A stretch of DNA of 64,000 nt from Prorocentrum cordatum (taxonomy: Eukaryota > Sar > Dinophyceae > Prorocentrales > Prorocentraceae). Position 1 is the first letter of the stretch, and the number at the start of each line of letters is the position of its first letter. Of the stretch, positions 11,626 to 22,110 are shown one piece after another. The notes under the pieces were generated by a model. It ran no database searches. It was given only the letters and a program-made list of their open reading frames with translations, and had not been told where the DNA came from. Made by a program: the position numbers and the translations under genes. The stretch lies in assembly GCA_963575745.1 (NCBI GenBank), contig CAUYUJ010007435.1:40139-104138 (forward strand). The letters are read 5' to 3'.

Positions 11626-11836
11626 CGTGCAGCTGCAGGGCAGCGCCGAGGTGCCTCAGCGAACCGCGGAGCCACCGGTCGATCGGCGACCAGGCTACAG
11701 GAGAGGCAAGGAAGAGGAGGGAAGGGGGGCAGCTCGCAGACTGAAAGGAGCTCGCTGCGCGAAGCGCAAGCGGCCGCGTGAAGGTGGGCCAGGCCCGCTC
11801 GGCCCAGGCCCAGCGCTCGCTCGGTGCCAACCCCAA
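11579..11836 (-). CDS. Possible exon fragment, unknown product
   Basis: The minus frame reads like protein for about 60 residues (SPIDRWLRGSLRHLGAALQL, then a Glu/Asp-rich tail) and ends in the CTC microsatellite as poly-Glu/Gly. No domain is recognised. The start at 11836 is arbitrary. GC-rich sequence is easily open by chance, so this is only a candidate. Confidence 0.2.
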   Translation of the reverse strand: MGLAPSERWAWAERAWPTFTRPLALRAASSFQSASCPPSLLFLASPVAWSPIDRWLRGSLRHLGAALQLHEEQLADEEDEEEGGG

Positions 11837-11964
11837 AAGGCAAAGGGCTCACCCGAACAAGGACCACGGCGGGGACGGCCACGAGCGCGGAGACGAGCTC
11901 AAAGAGTAAAGGGAAGCTCTGGGAAAAGACGGCTAACGAGTGTCTATGGGACGCAGGAAAAACA

Positions 11965-12110
11965 TGCTAACCCTGTGCGCCCCCTTTGGAGGCGCACGTC
12001 AGAACCGAGCATGTAGTACAAGCATGCTTGTGGCACCTCGCTGCCCAGGCGGTACGGGCAGAACACGCCCGCTGCCGAACAGCTACGACATGAGTTCGGA
12101 GCGCGCGTGC
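11965..12110 (+). repeat. Dispersed repeat R2, copy 1
   Basis: Matches 15285-15395 in the same direction. Both carry GTGCGCCC...GGAGGCG, CGTC[AC]GA[AC]CCGA[AG]CATG, a GTGGCAC block and TTC[CG]GAGCGCGCG. The preceding TATGGGACGCAGGA (11944 and 15065) is also shared, with about 200 bp of extra sequence in the second copy. No coding function is seen. Confidence 0.6.
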
Positions 12111-12387
12111 GCGCGTCGCTGCTGGGGGGGTGGTGGCGACGCGCACATAGAAAGATTATGTTTGGGCGATGCCAGCACTCCATGCGCAGCCAGTGGACTT
12201 CGGGACCGGAAGCCTGGAGCCGTCCAGGGCCCGACATCGACGCGTGGCGGTGAGCGGGGCAGGCTGCCTCTGCGTCGGGAGACGACGTGTGTGCAGACGA
12301 CGCATGGTGTGAAGCGCCCCCTGCTGACTGCACGAGGGGGGGGGGGGCAGGGGGCACGGGTCGAGCAAAAAGGAGGATCTCCTGGGA

Positions 12388-12665
12388 GAGGGGGAGGAGG
12401 AGGAGGAGGAGGAGGAGGAGGAGGGGGGAGGAGGAGGAGGAGGAGGAGGAGGAGGAGGAGGAGGAGGAGGAGGAGGAGGAGGAGGAGGAGGAGGATAACG
12501 GAGAGAAGGCGGACGACAGGGTAAGATGGAGAAGTAGGGGGAGGATGGTAGAAAGGAGGAGGAGGGGGAGGCGGCGGAGGGGGAGCAGAGGGAGCAGGGG
12601 GAGGAGAAGGGGGGACGGAGGACGCGGAGGGGGAGTGGGAGGAGGAGGAGGAGGACGAGGAATGG
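12388..12665. repeat. GGA microsatellite
   Basis: A pure GGA core at 12388-12495, then interrupted GGA/GGG/GCA triplets to about 12665. Confidence 0.95.
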
Positions 12666-13655
12666 GCGATTGGCATTTTAGCCATGCCCCTGCTCATGTT
12701 CCGATCCCACGAGGGGCCAGAGCGGCGGCATAGACACAAATCCCACCTCAGGAGCCACGTTCTTCATCTATGCCCCGCTGCCCGTGGCGCCCGCAGGGGG
12801 GCAGCAGCAGCAGGGGTATGGATCGAACGTCGACCGCCGAAGGAAGGAGCGGGAACAGAAGGAGGGTGACAAGGACGACGAGGAGGTGAGTCTGCGGAAA
12901 AGGTCACTGCCAGATCTCCGCTAGAGGCCTCTGGAGGCCACTGAAGGTTCCCAGAGGGATCCTGGGGACTCCATAAGAGCTACACAACCTGCGTGTCATG
13001 GACGTTGCCGGAGGGCTTCGGAGAGCCCTCGAGGCCACAGAGGGGGATGGATCACGAGCGGCGAACTAATACCCATATCCAAGCCCGCGCAGTCTGGATT
13101 CTGGAGCGCGGTCCCGTGGATACGCGGCCGCCTGGATACGTTCCGCGGGTGGCAGCCGCCGCAACAAAAAACGCCCCGTATCCACGTCCCATGGGCCCGG
13201 CCCGCGAGGCCGCGGATCTGAAATCGCCTCCCGCCCACGAAGGCAAGGCAACGGGAACGAGCTCAGCGCAGCCTCTGCGCCGCGCACCAGCAGAACCGCC
13301 ACCCCCGGCCCGAGGCGAGGCCGATCGCCTCGGCCGGCCCCGTGTGTGGCCACGGTGCTCTGCCTCACTCTCTCGCGAGCGCCCGCGGGTGTGGCGGACC
13401 CCCGTTCGCGCGAGAGGCCCGTACTCGAAGGCGGGCCTGCCTGGGCAGGGCGGCGCTCGGAGGTGACCCTCTGGCGGCGCCGCGGGCGCCGCTCCCCGGC
13501 GCGCGGTGCGCGCCAGGGCGGGGGGGAAGAGGCGCCAACCCGAGAAATCTCTGGGGACCTCCGGGAGTTTTTTTGGCGGCGCGCACAAGGGGGTAACCGC
13601 TGAAGGTCTTCAGTTTTGGTTCCCCCCCTTGTCTCACAGCGGTGCACAGGACTGG
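12666..13655. other. GC-rich sequence without a recognised gene
   Basis: Contains a short CCTCTGGAGGCCACTG...CCAGAGGGATCC stretch (12920-12970) related to the CCAAGANGGCC arrays. Open frames overlap on both strands at 13000-13600, which is expected at this composition. No domain, RNA gene or splice-leader motif was found. Confidence 0.4.
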
Positions 13656-13659
13656 TCCT

Positions 13660-14055
13660 AAAGCCTCCTCCTCCTCCTCCTCCCTCCCTCCCTCCCTCCC
13701 TCCCTCCTCCTCCTCCTCCTCCTCCTCCAACTCCTGTTGCGCGGCGGGTGCCGCGGAACAATGCCTTTAGCTACCCCCTATTGGTGGGACCCCAGTCCTT
13801 CAATAAGGCCGCCGAACAAATAATTAGTTAGTCCCTAGTGGGGGTGGCTAAAGACCTCTTCTCAGGGTTAGGGGGAGGGGGGAAGCGTTCTCAGAAGGTG
13901 GCCGCTTCTCAGAGGGCGCTGGCCTCACATCTGCAGACGAGGCCCGCGCCTTCTAAGAAGCGGGGTGCCTCTCAGAAGCATTCCCCCTCCCCCTACTACC
14001 CCCCTCTGCGCGTGGCTGGTTTCTTGGAAGCCTCCCAGGTGGGGTCCGAGTAGAT
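13660..14055. repeat. CCT microsatellite followed by repeat R3 and a foldback element
   Basis: CCT/CCCT triplets occupy 13660-13730. Positions 13775-13880 (GGTGGGACCCCAGTCCTTC and CAGGGTTAGG) match the reverse complement of 26845-26945. From 13864 to 14018 there is an imperfect hairpin: arm GGGGGAGGGGGGAAGCGTTC, return arm GCATTCCCCCTCCCCCTAC, and the terminal CTCTGCGCGTGGC also found at 230-242. Confidence 0.7.
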
Positions 14056-14059
14056 GGGG

Positions 14060-14215
14060 TCGGAGGATCGCGCCGCATCGCCGATGCATCGGCAACACAT
14101 CGACGATGCATCGCAGATGCATCGGCGACGCCGGTGGTGCATCGGCGACGTCGGCGTGTAGAGAATCGAGCTCCGCATCGAGCCGCATCGCCAGCGCATC
14201 GGCGACGCGGCGCGA
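14060..14215. repeat. Minisatellite with GATGCATCG/GCATCGGCGAC core
   Basis: About ten degenerate units of 10-14 bp built on GCATCGGCGAC and CGATGCATCG, some of them palindromic. No coding signal. Confidence 0.8.
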
Positions 14216-14269
14216 CCCTCACGACCCCGTCTCTTCGGACCCCGTCTGGGAGGCTCAGAGTTCTGCCTC

Positions 14270-14425
14270 GTGCTCCTCCTCCTCCTCGTCCTCGTCCTCT
14301 TCCTCCTTCCTCCTTCCTCCTTCCTCCTCCTCCTCCTCCTCCTCCTCCTCCCTCCTCCTCCTCCTCCCTCCTCCTCTTCCTCCTCCTCCTCCTCCTCCTC
14401 CTCCTCCTCCTCCTCGTCCTTCGGC
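14270..14425. repeat. CTC microsatellite
   Basis: CTC/TCC triplets with CTT and CGT interruptions. Confidence 0.95.
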
Positions 14426-15434
14426 GGCAGGCGGGGCGGCGGGGCCGAGGGTGACGGCGAGCAGCTCGCGGGGGCGGCGAGGGCGAGGGCGGCGAGAGGG
14501 CGAGCGGCTCGAGAGGGCGGGCGGGCGAGCGGCTGGGGCCCCGGCGAGAGCCCCGCGGCCGCCGCCAGGAGCGGCGCGCGGGGGCCCATGGCCGGCGGGC
14601 GGGGCGTGGAGCTGCCGGGTGCCGACGGGAGCGGCCCCGGGGAGGGAGAGCGCAGGGCTCGACCCAGACCGCGTGGTTCGTGTTCGTGCCCTTGCGTGTC
14701 CCCTCGACCTGTAGATCCCGCCACCCGGACGCCGCTTTGGCTCCTTGAGCGTTGCCTTGGAGCCGCCGACCAAACATTCCCCTCGATCTGTCTGCGTGCC
14801 GCCTTCGCTGCAACACGACGTCCAAACGAAAACGGCCCGCGAGATCGCCCAGACACCGTGTAGGTCGAGCCCTGGGAGAACGTTGCAATCGGACTTGAGT
14901 GGACAGGACACGCGAGAGGACACAAGGCCCTTCCGAGGGCCACACTGCCATCCCAAGGCGGCCCAGGAGACCTCCAGCACGGCCTTTGGAGGCCCACAGA
15001 GGGCACCAAGACGGCTCAGAGAGGGCACCAAGACAGGCCATCTTGGGCCGTGGTTCGATGTAGTATGGGACGCAGGAGGACATGCTACGGTAGGGGGACA
15101 GAAGTAGTGGACACTCCCCCGCTCCCCCAAACTCAAAGTTGGCACGCGCGGGGTAGACTGCGGTCGAAGTGCACCTCGTCGGACCCACCGCCAGCTTTGA
15201 ACAGCAGGGGGCGGGGAAGGCGTTAACCGATGAATGTGGCATGCGTGCTCGCTCCTCTTGCTCCGAGACCTGCAGTACCGTGCGCCCACCCTGGGAGGCG
15301 TACGTCCGACCCGAACATGCAGCACACACATCTCGTGGCACGCCGTTGCCCCGCTGCTGCGCACCCCCCGCGTGACTTCCGAGCGCGCGCCGTCCCTGCG
15401 GTGCCGAACACACACACACACAAATTTTGCCAGA
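14426..15434. other. GC-rich, unrecognised sequence
   Basis: Highly GC-rich at 14430-14660. Positions 14930-15050 hold a few degenerate CCAAGACGGC units. Positions 15285-15395 are the second copy of R2. No gene is supported. Confidence 0.4.
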
Positions 15435-15625
15435 AGAAGCACCAGTGCCATGAGCATAAACTTTTGGCGCTCCGCGCGGGCTTCGTGGATCTGCGCTGGA
15501 CCCCCCTTCCCTGGCGCGCGGAGCGCACAGGGGACGGCGCCGCAGGCGCCGCCGCCCAGCGCGGATCCAAGAAACCCGCGCGGGGCAAAAGCTGATTTTC
15601 ATGGCGTCTGTTCTTGTTGGGCTTG
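15435..15625. repeat. Foldback element with about 60-bp inverted arms
   Basis: The left arm (about 15435-15501) ends CTTCGTGGATCTGCGCTGG. The right arm (about 15562-15625) begins CCAGCGCGGATCCAAGAAAC. The arms are inverted copies over about 60 bases with several mismatches, and include CGCGCGGG and a GCCATGA motif on the outer side. The loop is GC-rich. No target duplication is visible. Confidence 0.65.
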
Positions 15626-15819
15626 CTGGGGCCGAACAACAATTTTGGTACCGAGCAGACATGTTTTGTTGGGTGTTACTGGGTGGTGCCGATCCTGCGC
15701 GCGCGCGGTGGCAAATCCTCGACGCGGGCGGCGCTCGGAGCCGCGAGAGGGCGGGGAGCACGGGAGAGCCTCGAGGCCCGCTGGGCCCCACGATTTTTGC
15801 GCTGCAGGGCTTGGGCGTT

Positions 15820-15897
15820 GGGGGGGTGGGGGGCGATCGCTGGTGGGGGGGGCAATCACTGATGGGGGGCGATCACTGGTGGGGGGGGGAGGGAGGT
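15820..15897. repeat. Short tandem repeat GGGGGGCGATCACTGGT
   Basis: Three to four units of about 20 bp (GGGGGGCGATCGCTGGTGG, GGGGGGCAATCACTGATG, GGGGGGCGATCACTGGTGG). The regularly spaced G runs could form G-quadruplexes. Confidence 0.8.
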
Positions 15898-16309
15898 GCA
15901 CTTCTCGGGCTCTAGGGGGCTCCCTCTCGGGCCCTCAAGGGCCCCTCTATGGGGCTCCTATTTGGCAGCCCTCGCTGCCCCCCATATCTATCGCCCCCCC
16001 CATTACAATCGGACCCGGGCCAGAAGAGCATCGCTCAAGAACATGCGACACTCCGCCAGCCAACCATACACAGAAACATCCAAGGGTACCCTCCCAAGGA
16101 TACACAAGAACATCCAACAGGCACGAAAAACATTAGGGTACCCTCCCCGAACCGATCTCGATCTTGTACCTCAATCCGACTGTACGCGACGCCCAGGAGG
16201 GTTGGCCCGGCCAGGGCCCAGACCCCGTCCTGGCACACCTCTGGCACGTGTGCGAACGGACCTTCCTTCTCGACGTCGGCGCCGCTCGCAGGGGCAGGGA
16301 AGGGGAACA

Positions 16310-16500
16310 CGAGGAGGAGGAGGAGAAGGAGGAGCAGGACGAGGAGGAGGAGGAGGAGGAGGAGGAGGAGCGAGAAGAAGGAGGAGGAGGAGGAGGAGGA
16401 NNNNNNNNNNNNNNNNNNNNNNNNNNNNNNNNNNNNNNNNNNNNNNNNNNNNNNNNNNNNNNNNNNNNNNNNNNNNNNNNNNNNNNNNNNNNNNNNNNNN
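16310..16500. repeat. GGA microsatellite broken by an assembly gap
   Basis: GGA triplets lead into 100 N at 16401-16500. The true length of the tract, and whether anything lies beyond it, is unknown. The sequence after the gap is unrelated. Confidence 0.95.
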
Positions 16501-17344
16501 TGGACCCCCTGGCGACACCCGCTCAACGGGGGCGACCCACCAATGTCGATCCACAAAACAAGGAGTTGTCGCTTCGGCACTTTTCGGTCGGACAACGTAG
16601 GTGGAACCACGGATTCGGAAGGCGACTAAAGCAGGCTGGACTTCGGCCCGCCCCCGACAGAGGAGAGCGCTCTGACTCTTGACATCGGAAGGCGCCTGGA
16701 GTAAATATAAAATCTGATGCCAACAAACTATTCCAGCGACCGAAGGCCGAAGTCAAAATCTGGCACAAGGGGGAGCATGAGGACACAAGTCGCCCAGAAA
16801 ACGCCAAGCGACACCCAAATATGCTGCCCACGGAGGGCACCGCGACGCGGGAGAGACGTGCCGAAGAGACCAGAACAAAGGGATGCCAAGGCCCGCCCTA
16901 TGCGGCTCGCGCCTATCCGCATTACCTCATCCTCGACCGGCTTGGGTGCCTCATGGGCCGTCTTGGACGCCCCAAAGGCAAACACGCCAAACGTAGAAGT
17001 TTTTCCTATCGGAAATGGACTATATTTGCTTATTGGGCCACTCTCGGGGTGCCTCTCGGGGCGTCTTCGGAGCCTCTTCGAATGCTTTTTCGGGTCTCAT
17101 GGGGGGCCTCTTGGGGCTGCTGGGCCCCTTCTTGGAGCCTCTTGGGGTCTCCACGCAAAGGGGCCACCGCCACCGAGAACCCATCGGGGGGGGCGGTGGC
17201 GCGCCCGGGCGTCGTGCGGCGGCCCCGGACGACGCCCGGGCGCGCTGCCGCCCAGGGGCCGCCCGCCCCCACCCCCTGGGGCGAGGGGCTCCCCGTGGTC
17301 CCTGCTGCTGCGCTGCATGGGGGCCCCCCGAGGCGGAGGCAGAG
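16501..17344. other. Unrecognised sequence with a reverse-oriented CCAAGANGGCC stretch
   Basis: Positions 17035-17160 contain GGCCTCTTGGGGCTGCTGGG-type units, the reverse complement of the CCCAAGAGGCC family at 22.6, 40.5 and 59 kb. The rest has no recognised gene. Confidence 0.45.
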
Positions 17345-17645
17345 GAGTAGGAGGAGGAGGAGGAGGAGGAGGAGGAGGAGGAGGAGGAGGAGGAGGAGAG
17401 GGGAGGAGGTAGGGAGGGAGGCGGAGGAGGAGGAGGAGGGGAGGAGGAGGAGGAGGAGGAGGAGGATGGAGGAGGAGGAGATGGAGGAGGAGGAGGAGGA
17501 GGAGGAGGAGGAGGAGGAGGATGGAGGAGGAGGAGGAGGGAGGAGGAGGAGGAGGAGGAGGAGGAGGAGAGGAGCGAGATGGAGGAGGAGGAGGAGGAGG
17601 AGGGGAGGAGGGAGGAGGTGAGGAGGAGGAGGAGGAGGGAGGACA
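17345..17645. repeat. GGA microsatellite
   Basis: Interrupted GGA triplets with GGGA and ATGGA variants for 300 bp. Confidence 0.95.
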
Positions 17646-17704
17646 CACGAGGGTCAGGAGGCTGCCACCCCCCCCCCCCCCCAAGGAGCGAGGCACGGGC
17701 GGCG

Positions 17705-17951
17705 GCCTCCGCCCCGCGTCGGCCGCCCTCCCCCCTCGGGCCACCTCGCGGGGGGGGGCCTCCGCCCGAGAGGCCCCGCGCGGAGAGGTGGGGTCGGGAG
17801 CTCCAGCCTACCTGCTCTCGAAGCCTACCTGCTCTCGAAGCTGCGTCGGCCTCGGCCCCGCGTCGGCCGCCCTCCCCCCTCGGGCCCCCTCGCGGGCGGG
17901 CCTCTGCCCGAGAGGCCCCGCGCGGAGAGGTGGGGTCGGGAGCTCCAGCCG
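17705..17951 (+). repeat. Tandem duplication, period about 144 bp
   Basis: GCGTCGGCCGCCCTCCCCCC through GGGGTCGGGAGCTCCAGCC occurs at 17715-17810 and again at 17859-17951 with few differences. Between the copies, CCTGCTCTCGAAGC is itself doubled. GC-rich; no gene is recognised. Confidence 0.85.
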
Positions 17952-19014
17952 TTGCTCCAGACTTCGTAATAAAAGGGAGGGGGTCTCAACCCTCCCAGGC
18001 GAGAAGTTTCAGACCCCCCCCCCTCCCGTGGGAGAACCCTCCAAAACATCGTCCCCAGGCCCCCCCAGGCCCGCCAAGATAGCCTGGAAGAGACCCCCTC
18101 CCGAAATGAGACCTCCCTCCCTTTATACGAAATCTGGAGTACCTGCTCTCGAGGCTGCGAACTTGTTCTGCCCACGTCGGGTGTCGGGGAGCATCCGCCC
18201 CTGGTTGCCATCACGACCCAGGGGGGGGGACCCCAGGGCTCCCAAGGCGGCCTGGGAGCTGGCAGCACTCCCGAGACTCGGCGTGAGACATCGAGACGTG
18301 GAGGGGAACACCCGATCGCAGATGCCAGCCCAATATGTGCTGAGTCAGCCCTCGTGACAGGCCGATGCGTCAGGGTCCCTGGCCCGAGAAGGAGCCCAAA
18401 CACCCCGCTGCGGCTTCCTTGGGAGACCTGGGTGTCTGGGACTCTCGGCCAGGAGCACTTCTGTCAGCACCCGAGGCTGGGAGGTATCGAAATAGAGACT
18501 GTACCGGACGCGTGAGCCAAAACGGCTTCGCGGCACGCTGCGGGAACAGTGAACCGAGAGAAGAAGTGAGGACGACGAGGAGAGAGGATGTAACGAGCGA
18601 TGGAGAGGCGCCTGCAAGTTGCCCGAGCACGTCCTGTTACGGAGGAGAGAGGAGGGAGGAGGGAGAGGGAAGAGGGAGGAGGGAGGAGGAGCAGGCATAG
18701 GACGACAAGGTGGTCTCCTCCTCCTCCTCCTGGAGTTGTGTGGGGGGTCCTTGAGGCCTGGAGGGATGGTGCATAGAGTTCAGGAGGGAAGGTCTCGAGA
18801 CATGGACGCGGCGGTCCTCGAATCGTAGATTCGGGGGGGTCCTCGAAACCTGCCAGGGAGTACGACTATTATACGAGCGCCCACCTCGCAACGGAGGGGC
18901 AGGGGCGGGACCATGAGAACATGATGAAGGGGGAGCGCGAGCCCCGCGGGCCACGTGAACCCTGCAAGCCCCATGAGTCCAATGAGACGCATGAGCCCTA
19001 CGACCCCTTAATGC
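17952..19014. other. Unrecognised sequence, small GGA/CTC islands
   Basis: Small GGGA (18645-18690) and CTC (18717-18732) islands. At 18512-18532 the minus strand has a weak, 17-of-21 resemblance to the spliced leader, probably chance. From 18950 a CATGAG-rich minisatellite leads up to the foldback element at 19015. Confidence 0.4.
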
Positions 19015-19204
19015 AGGATGACGATTAATAAAAAATGGGAGAGAACGATTAAAACATAGTTTTCTGCTATGTCTGCACCATTTTCTGACTGGAGGAGAAC
19101 GATTAAAAGAAATAGTTCTCCAGCCCGCGGCCGGTTTTTTCTGATCGTCATCCCGGGCGCCGCCGCGTGAACACGACCCCCGGTCATTTATCAATCGTCA
19201 TCCT
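19015..19204. mobile_element. MITE-like foldback element, 190 bp
   Basis: The terminal inverted repeats are AGGATGACGATTAATAA (19015-19031) and its inverse ending TCAATCGTCATCCT at 19204, with 16 of 17 matching. The interior is AT-richer than its surroundings and repeats GAGAACGATTAAAA twice. It sits inside a CATGAG/GCCCTACGA minisatellite, so a target duplication cannot be read clearly. There is no coding capacity; if mobile, it would need a transposase encoded elsewhere. Confidence 0.6.
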
Positions 19205-19259
19205 CCATTATGTGCCCTACGAGCCCTGGGAATCACATGAGTCCAGAGAGCCATAAGGA

Positions 19260-20060
19260 CCGCAGCGGCACTGCCGCAGCGGCGGCGGAGCAGCAGCGGC
19301 ACCCCCGCCTGCGCACGCGCGGCGGGCGCCGCCCCGCCCGCGCGCGGGCCGCCGCCGCCGCCGCCGCGCCGCCGCCGGGCTCGGGCGGCGCGCGCCCTCG
19401 ACGCCGCGCCGCTGCGGGGCCGCGCTGGCGGCGCTCGCGGCCGGGGCCGCCGGGAGCGGTGGGGGCGCGGCTCCTCGCGGGAGGAGGAGGGGGAGGAGGA
19501 GGAGGAGGAGGGGGAGGAGGAGGAGGAGGAGGAGGAGGAGGAGGAGGAGGAGGAGGAGGAGGAGGAGGAGGAGGAGGAGAGGAGGAGGAGGAGGGAGGAG
19601 GGACGAGGGAGGAGGGAGGGGGGGAGGGAGGAGGGAGGAGGGAGGAGGGAGGAGGAGGCCACGGCGTGCACTCCTCGTGCTGCCACGGGGAGCGCCGGGC
19701 AGGGAGCGGAGGGGGCTCCTTCTGGGCCACGGCGGGCCTTGGCCACGAAGAGGCTCTCCCCGCCCGCAGGTCTCAGCGGCCCGACAGGCCGAGCCCATGC
19801 TCAAGCCAGAAGTGATCCTTGTCTCAGCGTCTTAGGAGGAGGGGGAGGAGGAGGAGGAGGAGGAGGAGGAGGAGGAGGAGGAGGAGGAGGAGGAGGAGGA
19901 GGAGGGAGGAGGAGGAGGAGGAGGAGGGGGAGGAGGGGAGGGGGAGGGGGAGGGGGAGTGGGAGGAGGAGGAGGAGGAGGAGGAGGAGGAGGAGGAGTGA
20001 GGAGGAGGAGGAGGAGGAGGAGGAGGAGGAGGGGGAGGGGGAGGGGGAGGAGGAGGAGGA
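19260..20060. repeat. Very GC-rich block and two GGA microsatellites
   Basis: GCC/GCG-rich sequence at 19260-19480, GGA at 19480-19665, 160 bp of spacer, then GGA/GGGGGA at 19826-20060. Long Gly/Glu/Arg frames are artefacts. Confidence 0.9.
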
Positions 20061-20349
20061 TTGGCTGTGGCCCTGCCAACGGGGCTCGTACTTCTGGGGT
20101 CAGAGTTGGAGCTCACGTCCGCTGTTGCTTGGCCGCGCTCCCAAAAAAGATGCGGAGGGGAGCCGGATCACTGGAGGCCCCCCCTGGCGGAAGCCACAGG
20201 GGGGGGGGAAAGCTCGTGGGAGGGGAGCGTCGAGCTTGAATCGGCAAGATCTGATCCCAAGCTCCAGGCCCACGGGCCCTCCCCCCCCGCCCCCGATGGG
20301 ATGGGTCTCAGGGTCCCTCGGACGCCCCCCCCCTCCCCAGATGGGATGG

Positions 20350-20487
20350 GGGCGACGACGACGACGACGACGACGACGACCACGACCACGACGACGACGT
20401 CCACGACGACGACGACGATGACGACCACGATGACGACGACCACGACCACGACGACGACGACGACCACGACGACGACGACCACGACGA

Positions 20488-20521
<34 letters not shown>

Positions 20522-20532
20522 CACGACCACGA

Positions 20533-20572
<40 letters not shown>

Positions 20573-20665
20573 CACGACGACGACGACGACGACGACCACG
20601 ACCACGACAACGACGACGACGACGACGACCACGACCACGACCACGACGACGACGGAGACACCGTC
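20350..20665. repeat. ACG/ACC trinucleotide satellite
   Basis: GACGACGACCACGACCAC-type triplets for about 310 bp, with GAT and GGC interruptions. Same base pattern as the satellites inside the composite element, but without its flanks. Confidence 0.95.
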
Positions 20666-20734
20666 CGCTCCGGCTCCCTGAAGCCACGCCACGCCCAGAG
20701 GGGAGACGACGACAGGAAGACATCGTCGACGATG

Positions 20735-20878
20735 ATGTTGCTTCTCCTCCTCCCTCCGTCCCTCTCCTCGTCCCTCCCTCCGCGTTCCTTGGCCCTCTCT
20801 TCCCTACCTCGCTCCCTTATCTCACTTCCTCTCCTCCTCCTCCTCCTCCTCCTCCTCCTCCTCCTCCTCCTCCTGGAT
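20735..20878. repeat. CTC-rich tract
   Basis: CTC/CCT triplets, pure at 20838-20877. Confidence 0.9.
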
Positions 20879-21350
20879 CGGGGGGGAGGGCCGGATCCCA
20901 TACCCACCACCGCACGCCCACAAGGGAACACCCTACCACGCCACGCCCATAGAGGGGGGGGGGGAATTGCGCGAGGGGGGGGGGTCCAAACCCTGGATCA
21001 TATCGCCAATCAATGGGCGACAGGCCCTCGGTTGCGAAAGCGTGCGTGCTTGTGTGTGTGTGGGGTGGGCCATCGCGCCCCTATCGGCGATGAATGGGCG
21101 ATTGAGAGTCGATGCGTCCCCCCTCGGCCGATCCCCCCTCAATGATCCTCGTCGTCTGGTTCCACAATTGTGGTCTCGGGTGGCCCTCTGGGACGATCCA
21201 GGCACCCGCAGAAACCTATCGGCGAGGCGCAGCCGCTGGAACGCACCCTGAGGCTGAAACACGCGACGAACCAACGAGAACGCCCGAAAACTTCGAACCT
21301 CCAGACTATCTCCACGTACCGTTACCCGTGAAGATGGAGGAGCCTCCATG

Positions 21351-21529
21351 ATTCGAGTAGGGGATCGACTACAGAATTGATTTACCCCAGAAAAGATGTT
21401 TCTAGTCGATTCCAGGGAGAATTTTGAAACCTTCGCAGATCTACGACCATTTTACGTATCTTTGTTAAAGATTCGACGTGGCAGCCATTCTGGGGTACAT
21501 CAATTCTGTAGTCGATTTCCTACTCGAAT
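21351..21529. mobile_element. MITE-like element, 179 bp, 41-bp terminal inverted repeats
   Basis: The left arm 21351-21391 begins ATTCGAGTAGG and ends TACCCCAGA. The right arm 21489-21529 is its inverse with 38 of 41 positions matching (ACTACAGAATTGAT and ATCAATTCTGTAGT are exact). The interior is AT-rich (GTATCTTTGTTAAAG) inside GC-rich DNA. No open frame and no clear target duplication. Non-autonomous if mobile. Confidence 0.75.
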
Positions 21530-21788
21530 GCTGCCCCCCTGAGCCCACCCCCCGCTAATGTTGCCCTGGCTTTCGGGCCACAACTCGGGCCTCTGGCGAC
21601 CGTTCGGAGCTCATTCCGGCAACCCCTGGCATGCTCTCGACGAGGCGCACCCCTTGGAAACAACCCCGGGCCTCGACAGCGTTCGACAACTCCCGAAATC
21701 ACTGTGGAAAACGGCCCGCCCTGACGCCTGACGGTGCCACGCGACACGCGCAGCAGTCGTTCCCGACCGTGCGACTGCGACCCTTGGT

Positions 21789-21948
21789 TTAAGTCGGGCC
21801 TGTCCCCCTACAGGGGCATTTTCGGCGGAAAATTATAAATACTCAAAAACAACTCCCCGAATGCTCGCACACAGTCCAAAAATAGTCCCCAGACTATTTC
21901 TGGACTATTTTTGAGTATCCCTCCTGTAGAGGGACAGGCCCGACTTAA
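21789..21948. mobile_element. MITE, 160 bp, with 8-bp target-site duplication
   Basis: Terminal inverted repeats of 26 bp: left begins TTAAGTCGGGCCTGTCCC (21789-21814), right ends GGGACAGGCCCGACTTAA (21923-21948), one mismatch. CCCTTGGT occurs immediately outside both ends (21781-21788 and 21949-21956), a perfect 8-bp target duplication. A second inner pair, ATACTCAAAAA (21839-21849) and TTTTTGAGTAT (21908-21918), and a central AATAGTC/GACTATT pair make the whole element nearly able to fold on itself. An 8-bp duplication is usual for hAT-type and P-type DNA transposons. There is no coding capacity, so movement would need a transposase in trans. Confidence 0.85.
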
Positions 21949-22110
21949 CCCTTGGTCCTCGATGCCTCCTCCCTCTCGGCCCCCCCGCGCTCCTCTCAGC
22001 GCCTCGGGGCGCTGCCCGCGCCGCTGCCGCGGCTGGCGCCACTGACGCGGACCGCCGCGGCCCGCTGCCCCGCGGGCGCGGCCACGGCACCGCCTGCCGC
22101 GGGGAGCCGA

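Noticed and set aside
13953-15791. 612-codon minus frame
   Set aside because: Spans a CTC tract, a minisatellite and GC-rich sequence; other frames are equally open and no domain is visible.
18512-18532. Second leader-like sequence on the minus strand
   Set aside because: Only about 17 of 21 positions match, with mismatches inside the core; likely chance in a 64-kb window.
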